DNA of 64,000 nt from assembly GCA_017643395.1 (NCBI GenBank), contig JAEPNP010000006.1, forward strand, positions 62,001 to 126,000, read 5' to 3'. The position numbers and the translations under genes were made by a program. The DNA comes from Rhodothermales bacterium (lineage in GTDB: Bacteria; Bacteroidota; Rhodothermia; Rhodothermales; UBA10348). Under the pieces are notes generated by a model that saw nothing but the letters and a program-made list of their open reading frames with translations, was not told where the DNA came from and did not search any database. Shown piece by piece: positions 58,952-64,000 of the stretch. Each line of letters begins with the position of its first letter. Position 1 is the stretch's first letter.

Positions 58952-60238
58952 ATGCGACTGACCATCCCCGCAATGGCCGCTCTTGCAGTGGCGGCAGCCG
59001 GCTGTGATTTCAACGGCCCGACCCAGGAACCCCTCTCCAAGCTCCGACACGCACACTTGCTGGAAGACGCCCGGCAGTCCGGCCGCACTGCGGGGAAGCG
59101 CGACAACGCCCTCGGACTCATCGTCTCCATGAAGCCCGGGGCCGTCGTGCGTCGCTACCGGGTGCTGGAACGGTACAAAGTGCTTGAGCGCTATCAGACA
59201 AGCGCACGATTCGAGTATCAGGAAGCATTCTCCGGATTCGCACTCACGATTGAAGACACCACAGGCGGTACCGACTTCTCGGCCATCCTTCGGGCCCTGC
59301 AAGACGATGCAGACATTGCCTGGATGGAGCCGGATTTCGACGTCGAGTCGGTTCCTTCCCTGCCCGAGCATTCACACGCGGGCCAACGCATTCCCTGGAG
59401 TGTGGCGATGGCCGGAGGCCAGGAGAGCAGCGCAATCTCGGGCGATGGGCAGGGTGCTGTCCCTGTGCCCGTCTACGTGCTGGACACCGGTATCAGCAAC
59501 CCGGACCTTAACGTGGTTGAGGCGCTCGACTTTCGTGGCGACCTCATAGCTGATCCGGCCGACCATGACGGCCACGGGACACATGTCGCCGGCATTCTGG
59601 CCGCCGTCGATGACGCCGACGGCCTCGTGGGCATCGCACCCGGCGCGCTGGTTCACAACTACAAGGTGCTCGGAGATGACGGGACCGCGGATGTGTCGGT
59701 CGTTATTGCTGCTGTAGAGCACCTGATAGACCTGCGCCGGACTGATCCGGACCGGCCGATGGTGGTGAACCTTTCCCTGGGCGAATACATCGGCAGCGAA
59801 AGCCCCACCGCCCTTGACGAAGCCGTGGCGACGCTCGCCGCCGCCGGAGCCGTCGTTGTGGTCGCGGCCGGAAATCAGGCAGTCGACGCCTCCCACGTCA
59901 CTCCGGCGCACGTGGCCGATGTCATCACCGTAGGCGCCCACGACGCTGACGGCGTCCTGGCCCCCTACTCCAACTTCGGCTCCGTGATCGATCTGCTGGC
60001 GCCGGGCACCGGCATTGTGTCACTGGCACCATCAGTTTCCGATTCCGGAGCACCGGCCCGCATGACGGGCACCTCGATGGCCGCGCCTCACGTGGCGGGT
60101 GCGGCCGCCCTGTATCTGTGGGCGAACCCCCGGGCGACGCCATCGGAGGTACGCAGTGCGCTGGTCGCCGCGGCTCGACCCGGAATCCGGGTCCACGGCG
60201 GTACCACGGATCGGGCCCTCTATGTCGCCGATTTCTGA
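58952..60238 (+). CDS. Subtilisin-like (S8) serine protease, lipoprotein
   Basis: 428 residues from the ATG at 58952 (MRLTIPAMAALAVAAAGCDF, lipobox AAGC). Residues about 50-130 form an I9-type inhibitor propeptide (GLIVSMKPGAVVRRYRVLER). It carries a local duplication RYRVLE-RYKVLE-RY. The catalytic triad is Asp in VYVLDTGISNPDL, His in DHDGHGTHVAGILAAV and Ser in MTGTSMAAPHVAGAAALYLW; the oxyanion Asn is in VVVAAGNQA. Surface protein turnover is the usual role. It starts 182 bp after the divergent GH18 pair and its 3' end overlaps the convergent NadR-like gene by 19 bp. Confidence 0.95.
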   Translation: MRLTIPAMAALAVAAAGCDFNGPTQEPLSKLRHAHLLEDARQSGRTAGKRDNALGLIVSMKPGAVVRRYRVLERYKVLERYQTSARFEYQEAFSGFALTIEDTTGGTDFSAILRALQDDADIAWMEPDFDVESVPSLPEHSHAGQRIPWSVAMAGGQESSAISGDGQGAVPVPVYVLDTGISNPDLNVVEALDFRGDLIADPADHDGHGTHVAGILAAVDDADGLVGIAPGALVHNYKVLGDDGTADVSVVIAAVEHLIDLRRTDPDRPMVVNLSLGEYIGSESPTALDEAVATLAAAGAVVVVAAGNQAVDASHVTPAHVADVITVGAHDADGVLAPYSNFGSVIDLLAPGTGIVSLAPSVSDSGAPARMTGTSMAAPHVAGAAALYLWANPRATPSEVRSALVAAARPGIRVHGGTTDRALYVADF

Positions 60239-60789
60239 AGCAGGTCGTCTATGGCGGCCAGGGCCGTGGCGAGCCGCTCTTCAAGCGGGCCGCTGAGCTC
60301 GACGACGCAGGCGTCGAACTCAGCGAGCAGGGCCTCCATGCGCGCCTGGATCCGGAGCCGGTCCTGCGCGGACCCGCGCTGGACTGGCTCCGGATCAAAC
60401 GCGAAGTCCGGCTTGCAGACGAGGTACAGGTCGGCGAGGCCCCGGCTGGCTGCGGAACGCAGCCAGCCGGGGCTGGTGGCGTGGTAGTGCTCCGCATAGG
60501 CAAGTGTGGCCAGCAGGTCCGTATCGAGCAGTAGCACGGGGGTGTCCGGAGCGGTCCGGACGGCTGCCAGATGACGCGCCGCGATGGGCGCCACATCAAA
60601 CCGACTCAGCGGCCGGCCCACGGCTTCAACATGCTTTCGCGCTGCCTCTGCCACCCAGGGCCAGCCCCGCTCTGCCGACAGCGCACGTACGAGCGTGGTC
60701 TTCCCGGTGCTCTCTGCGCCCATCGCCACAACCTGGAGCCTTCGTTCCGTATGGAGTCCGGCTTTGCTATCATCCCGCTGAACAGTCAC
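60220..60789 (-). CDS. NadR-like AAA-type ATPase
   Basis: About 189 residues from the GTG at 60789; a TTG at 60804 would add five residues and overlap the divergent SpmA start. The P-loop is VVAMGAESTGKTTLVRALSA and the helix after it is WVAEAARKHVEAVGRPLSRF. LLLDTDLLATLAYAEHYHAT is Walker B-like, and VCKPDFAFDPEPVQ follows as in the C-terminal kinase domain of NadR and relatives. NadR-type domains phosphorylate nicotinamide riboside; without the adenylyltransferase half, the substrate is not certain. The 3' end overlaps the S8 protease gene. Confidence 0.82.
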   Translation of the reverse strand: MTVQRDDSKAGLHTERRLQVVAMGAESTGKTTLVRALSAERGWPWVAEAARKHVEAVGRPLSRFDVAPIAARHLAAVRTAPDTPVLLLDTDLLATLAYAEHYHATSPGWLRSAASRGLADLYLVCKPDFAFDPEPVQRGSAQDRLRIQARMEALLAEFDACVVELSGPLEERLATALAAIDDLLQKSAT

Positions 60790-60796
60790 AGGCGTA

Positions 60797-61756
60797 ATGC
60801 TCAATTACATCTGGGGTGGGCTGATCGGATTCAGTTTCCTGTTCGCCATTGTCAGCGACTTCTCGGACGTGGCACGGGACACCTTCCGCAACGGTGAGCC
60901 CATTCCCCTGCACATCACCTTTCCTCAAGGGTACGACGAAGCTGCGCGAAGCGTGCCCGTCGAGGTCCGATTCCGTGACTTTGCGGGCGCCTATGGCGTC
61001 GAAGCGGAGGATCCGGGCAGCTTTGAAGGGACCCTCATCCAGGCGCGCGAAGGCCGTGAAATCCGCTTTGCCGAGGACGCCACGCTTCCCGAACCGCTTG
61101 CCACCATCCGGCAGTACACCTCGCCAAGAGACAACGACCTCCGCGGTCCCATAACGCTGGGCGATGTCGGCGGCGGCGAAGTCACCGGCACCGTGCGCTT
61201 CCGGGCTGTGCGCTTCACCAAGATGCAGGCCATCGCGGGTGCTGCTTTCGACATGGCCGAGACCGCCGTGAACCTCGCGCTGGGCCTCATCGGTGTCATG
61301 GCGCTTTGGATGGGTCTGATACAGATTGCCGAGAAGTCAGGCATGCTCAACATGGTGGTGCGCGCCACGCAGCCTGCCCTGAAAAGGCTCTTCCCGGACA
61401 TTCCGGAGGGGCATCCCGCATTTGCGATGATTGTGCTGAATCTCTCAGCCAACATGCTCGGTCTGGCCAACGCGGCCACTCCATTGGGCATCAAGGCGAT
61501 GGAGAGCCTGCAGGAGTTGAACCCGGAGAAGGACACGGCAACAGACAGCATGGTCATGCTGCTGGCCATGAACACGGCCAGCGTTCAGATCGTGCCCCCG
61601 GTGCTGCTCGTGGCCATCATGGGGCTGCAAATCAATCAACTGATCTTTGCCATTCTCATTGTAACCGGGATGTCGCTGATCGTGGCCATCACTGCAGCCA
61701 AGCTGCTCGGCAAACGCAAGAAACACCGTGAAACCAATCCGATGAGGCACGCCTGA
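60797..61756 (+). CDS. spmA: Spore maturation protein A family (SpmA) with an N-terminal insertion
   Basis: 319 residues, far longer than the Bacillus protein of about 196. MLNYIWGGLIGFSFLFAIVS is the first TM, as in the family. Then about 120 residues (PIPLHITFPQGYDEAARSVP, EDPGSFEGTLIQAREGREIR, EPLATIRQYTSPRDNDLRGP) form a predicted soluble beta-rich insertion before AVNLALGLIGVMALWMGLIQ, LFPDIPEGHPAFAMIVLNLS, ANMLGLANAATPLGIKAMES and MNTASVQIVPPVLLVAIMGL. The family's nucleoside-recognition-type membrane domain is intact. These genes occur in many non-sporulating Bacteroidota; the role is unknown. The stop overlaps the spmB start (TGATG). Confidence 0.9.
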   Translation: MLNYIWGGLIGFSFLFAIVSDFSDVARDTFRNGEPIPLHITFPQGYDEAARSVPVEVRFRDFAGAYGVEAEDPGSFEGTLIQAREGREIRFAEDATLPEPLATIRQYTSPRDNDLRGPITLGDVGGGEVTGTVRFRAVRFTKMQAIAGAAFDMAETAVNLALGLIGVMALWMGLIQIAEKSGMLNMVVRATQPALKRLFPDIPEGHPAFAMIVLNLSANMLGLANAATPLGIKAMESLQELNPEKDTATDSMVMLLAMNTASVQIVPPVLLVAIMGLQINQLIFAILIVTGMSLIVAITAAKLLGKRKKHRETNPMRHA

Positions 61757-62298
61757 TGGATACCATTCGTGCGTTCATAGAGGTCTTCTCGGTCTTCGTT
61801 CTGCCGCTGCTGATCGTCGGCTTCCCGCTGTACGGCCTTTACAAGAAGGTGCCCGTCTACGAGGAGTTCGTCGAGGGAGCCAAGGGCGGCTTTGAGGTCG
61901 CAGTCACCATTATCCCGTATCTGGTCGCGATTCTGTTCGCCATCGCCATGTTTCGCGCCTCAGGAGCCATGGACTTCATGATCGATGGGCTCCGTGGCGT
62001 CCTCGGACTCATTGGTGTGCCGTCCGAGGTGCTGCCCATGATGATTCTCCGACCATTGACCGGATCCGGATCCGCCGCGATCGTGCTGGACATGATCCAG
62101 CAGTACGGTCAGGACTCCATTCTGGTCAAGATGGCGGCCACCATGTTCGGCTCCACCGAAACCACGTTCTACGTGATTGCCGTTTACTTCGGAGCAGTCA
62201 ATGTCAAGAAGACCCGGCACGCTCTGTCGGCCGGCCTCATCGCCGACATCTTCGCGCTCTTCATGGCGGTGTACGTGGTGCGGCTGCTTTTCGGCTAG
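61756..62298 (+). CDS. spmB: Spore maturation protein B family (SpmB)
   Basis: 180 residues, normal length. Conserved blocks: PLYGLYKKVPVYEEFVEGAK, GGFEVAVTIIPYLVAILFAI, MFRASGAMDFMIDGLRGVLG, VPSEVLPMMILRPLTGSGSA, STETTFYVIAVYFGAVNVKK. Five TM segments are predicted; it is thought to pair with SpmA in the membrane. It starts at the SpmA stop codon (TGATG) and is followed by the hairpin at 62314-62346. Confidence 0.95.
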   Translation: MDTIRAFIEVFSVFVLPLLIVGFPLYGLYKKVPVYEEFVEGAKGGFEVAVTIIPYLVAILFAIAMFRASGAMDFMIDGLRGVLGLIGVPSEVLPMMILRPLTGSGSAAIVLDMIQQYGQDSILVKMAATMFGSTETTFYVIAVYFGAVNVKKTRHALSAGLIADIFALFMAVYVVRLLFG

Positions 62299-62313
62299 CC
62301 CGAAGCCAATAAA

Positions 62314-62346
62314 AAAGGCGGGGCACCACCAGGGCGCCCCGCCTTT
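62314..62346. terminator. Bidirectional hairpin terminator between spmB and the CBM48 gene
   Basis: AAAGGCGGGGC pairs with GCCCCGCCTTT over 11 bp with an 11-nt loop. A run of A residues precedes the first arm and T residues end the second, so on either strand the stem is followed by T residues. It lies between the convergent spmB and CBM48 genes, as expected for a shared intrinsic terminator. Confidence 0.88.
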
Positions 62347-62371
62347 CACCGGTCAAAAGCCGGCTGCGAGC

Positions 62372-62671
62372 CTAGGCCTCGACGACGCAGTTCTCGCCGA
62401 AGTACTCGTTGGCCACGTAGGAGTCGGCCTGCTCATCGTTGAGCCACTTGTCGCCGTCCACTACATAACGAAACTGGAAGGTGTCGCCCGGCTTGACGGA
62501 AACGCCTTTGGTCCAGACGCCCTTCTTCTTGTCGAGCTTCATGGTTCCCTTCTCGGCGTTCCAGTCGTTGAACTCGCCCACGACGGCGGCGCTGTCAGCG
62601 GCCACGTCTGCCGGGAGTTCGAAGGTCACGCGGACCGACTTGCCTTTCGGGCTGATTTTCTTGGAGATCAT
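62372..62671 (-). CDS. Small CBM48 / AMPK-beta-like glycogen-binding domain protein
   Basis: 99 residues from the ATG at 62671 (MISKKISPKGKSVRVTFELP). Visible are VAADSAAVVGEFNDWNAEKG, GTMKLDKKKGVWTKGVSVKP, DTFQFRYVVDGDKWLNDEQA and ADSYVANEYFGENCVVE, the sequence of an early-set Ig-like module that binds glycogen or starch. The single domain is free-standing, without a catalytic partner. A probable glycogen synthase starts at 63973 on the other strand, so a glycogen link is plausible. Upstream in-frame extension to 62734 lacks family character. Confidence 0.9.
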   Translation of the reverse strand: MISKKISPKGKSVRVTFELPADVAADSAAVVGEFNDWNAEKGTMKLDKKKGVWTKGVSVKPGDTFQFRYVVDGDKWLNDEQADSYVANEYFGENCVVEA

Positions 62672-62853
62672 TGTATTGCTTAAGGAAGCTTCTTTTGCTG
62701 AGTTGGAGAAGTGCGGGAGTGATTTCCCCGACACTTGATGCTGAAATCACGCATCGACCAGCCGGATCCTCTTCCCAAATGGAAAAGCGCTTTCGCAACA
62801 AAAGCTTAACATCAAGCGCGCGCCGCCTCCATAAAGCGCTGCGGTGTACGGTG

Positions 62854-63930
62854 TTAAGCGGGTTTTCCGGACGCCGTCATGACCGCCAGTCGCATGGCCT
62901 CCCACTGAAGTCGAACCGCCGTGGACAGTGGCAAGGCCGCTACGGAAAGGGAGCCCAGCACGTCCTCCGCGGCCTCTCCGGCTGCCAGTCTTGCTCGTAG
63001 TTCTGGCTTCTGCCGGTTGAACTCCAGGTAGGCCTCCGGCACACCCGCTCGGAATGAGCCTCCGACCAGAAACAGCGGAAGTTCCGTAACCACACAGAGC
63101 GGGTCACCTCCGAGGGAGCGGGCGTATTCCATGGAACTGTCCCTGAAGCGGGCCGCCGTCTCCGGCTCTCCCCGACTTTCAAAGTAGGTGCGCATGGCCG
63201 CACCCTCCGGGGTGGTGGTATAGCCCGGCTCGATCTGAAAGAAGCCCTTTTCGCCCATGCGATTGTGATCGTGCATGCGCAGTCCCTGCGACGCCGAGGC
63301 CGCCCGAAACCCGTCTCGAAGCACCGCGGCGCGCCATCCCCAATAGCGATCGATGAGCAGCATGGCTCCGTCGGAGAATCCCATGCCGTGCAGGGACATG
63401 TGCAGGTTCAGGGGCGCCGCATACCGCATCGCCCGTGCGACGACCCTGTTCTCAGGGCGCAGGTCAGGGTATCCGAATTCTATGTCCCGGCCTGGCAACT
63501 CCCGCACGGCGTGCATCAGGTACCCGGCGAGGTCGGGCCAGCGGCGTATCCAGGACTGATTGCGGGCCTCCCCGTCGGGGTTTACCTGCGGAATGACGGT
63601 CAATGACCAGGCACCCAGTAGCTCGGACCAGGCATCGGGACGCCGCTCGACATCCATGAGGAGGGCGAGCAAGGTCTCGGGACCAACCGGCTCGTCGGCA
63701 TGTGAACCTGCGATTATGGTGGCCCGAAGAGGGCCCTGGCCAAGACGAACGCCGATGACATCCCGGCCCTCTTCTGACTCGCCAAGCTTCCTGGTGGTGA
63801 ACTCCGAGCAGCCCGTCAGCAGTTCGGTGCGACGTGCCGGCGTAGTGAAGCGGGTCGGATAGTGGTCGAGGGTCGGCAGCACGGTTGGTGAGGTTTCTGT
63901 CAGATGGGGGGCCAGCGCTGGAGCGCACAC
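62854..63930 (-). CDS. M14-family zinc carboxypeptidase-like protein
   Basis: 358 residues from a GTG at 63930. The metal site follows the M14 pattern: His and Glu in IIAGSHADEPVGPETLLALL and the later His in LNLHMSLHGMGFSDGAML. Arg/Asn in VNPDGEARNQSWIRRWPDLA fit the substrate-binding arginine, and Glu in VVTELPLFLVGG is a candidate catalytic residue. M14 enzymes cut C-terminal residues of peptides or peptidoglycan stem peptides. No signal peptide is visible. It is divergent from the probable glycogen synthase with a 42-bp spacer. Confidence 0.85.
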   Translation of the reverse strand: MCAPALAPHLTETSPTVLPTLDHYPTRFTTPARRTELLTGCSEFTTRKLGESEEGRDVIGVRLGQGPLRATIIAGSHADEPVGPETLLALLMDVERRPDAWSELLGAWSLTVIPQVNPDGEARNQSWIRRWPDLAGYLMHAVRELPGRDIEFGYPDLRPENRVVARAMRYAAPLNLHMSLHGMGFSDGAMLLIDRYWGWRAAVLRDGFRAASASQGLRMHDHNRMGEKGFFQIEPGYTTTPEGAAMRTYFESRGEPETAARFRDSSMEYARSLGGDPLCVVTELPLFLVGGSFRAGVPEAYLEFNRQKPELRARLAAGEAAEDVLGSLSVAALPLSTAVRLQWEAMRLAVMTASGKPA

Positions 63931-63972
63931 GCCCTGCGTCTATCTTGAGGTTCGGTCAAGCAGAAAATCGTC

Positions 63973-64000
63973 ATGCGCGTAGCGTTCTGCACCAGTGAGA
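63973..64000 (+). CDS. glgA: Probable glycogen synthase, first codons only
   Basis: The last 28 bp begin ATG CGC GTA GCG TTC TGC ACC AGT GAG, that is MRVAFCTSE, which matches the N-terminus of GlgA (M-V-F-TSE). Only nine residues are visible, so the call rests on this start and on the glycogen-binding protein 1.3 kb upstream. The gene runs past the window. Confidence 0.5.

Noticed and set aside
60797-62298. Evidence for sporulation
   Set aside because: SpmA/SpmB homologs are common in non-spore formers, and no other sporulation gene is present.

Overview
The window is 64 kb of GC-rich, almost fully coding bacterial chromosome. The gene content points to a high-GC Rhodothermota/Bacteroidota lineage (Rhodothermales-like). 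The evidence is a PorV/PorQ-family outer-membrane protein, a GWxTD-domain lipoprotein, CarboxypepD_reg-like cell-surface proteins, two TonB energy transducers, a plug-domain receptor, an ASPIC/UnbV (CRTAC1) lipoprotein, a fused E1 alpha/beta 2-oxoacid dehydrogenase, and many lipoproteins with short lipoboxes. The assignment is an inference from families; there is no rRNA or other phylogenetic marker to confirm it. I saw no tRNA, rRNA, CRISPR array, transposase or phage gene.

Layout. 1-4 kb: a partial FAD oxidoreductase overlapping an AcuI-type reductase, a TonB protein, a lipoprotein and a NUDIX hydrolase. 4-10 kb: tyrosine catabolism (HPPD, homogentisate dioxygenase), an ELWxxDGT-repeat lipoprotein and an acyl-CoA synthetase. 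10-16 kb: a compact operon of two paralogous CarboxypepD_reg-like exported proteins and a 1094-residue CRTAC1 lipoprotein, followed by a repeat-filled convergent spacer. 16-20 kb: YraN, a GbsR-type regulator, a SAM hydrolase and a membrane protein that looks like a degenerate ECF sigma factor joined to an anti-sigma-type sensor. 20-26 kb (minus strand): SecD, SecF, STAS protein, PurA and an orphan histidine kinase. 26-30 kb: heme A biosynthesis (CtaA, CtaB), RlmN and a small membrane protein. 30-34 kb: divergent MFS transporter and GH3/beta-lactamase fusion lipoprotein, then an FmdB-like protein. 34-43 kb (minus strand): a six-gene run of sugar-phosphate transferase, E1 alpha-beta fusion, GatB, a TlpA-like lipoprotein without CxxC, TpiA and a GWxTD lipoprotein. 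43-48.5 kb: Wzi-like barrel, small barrel, plug-domain receptor and an rRNA methyltransferase with overlapping start and stop codons. 49-56 kb (minus strand): a six-gene run of CDF transporter, CoA-disulfide-reductase-like flavoprotein, RsmB, PorV-like protein, GT2 glycosyltransferase and TonB. 56-64 kb: a methylmalonyl-CoA epimerase with a C-terminal extension, two tandem GH18 proteins, a subtilisin-like lipoprotein, a NadR-like ATPase, SpmA/SpmB, a CBM48 protein, an M14 peptidase and the first codons of a probable glycogen synthase.

The cell suggested is an aerobic heterotroph: heme A synthesis implies an aa3-type oxidase, and aromatic ring cleavage needs O2. It invests heavily in the envelope (TonB uptake, exopolysaccharide, peptidoglycan recycling, exported proteins).

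Two genome-level patterns stand out. First, three convergent gene spacers (29.66-29.82, 15.76-16.45 and 48.53-49.20 kb) hold GC-rich tandem repeats, and two of them share a dispersed element of about 26 bp; most other convergent pairs abut or overlap. Second, many operon junctions use NTGA or TGATG overlaps, often with GTG or TTG starts, which implies translational coupling.

The strongest candidate for an undescribed system is the sigma-like/anti-sigma-like fusion protein at 18338-19669. After it come the CRTAC1 operon and the Wzi/barrel/plug operon. All functions are read from motifs by eye; no database search was possible.
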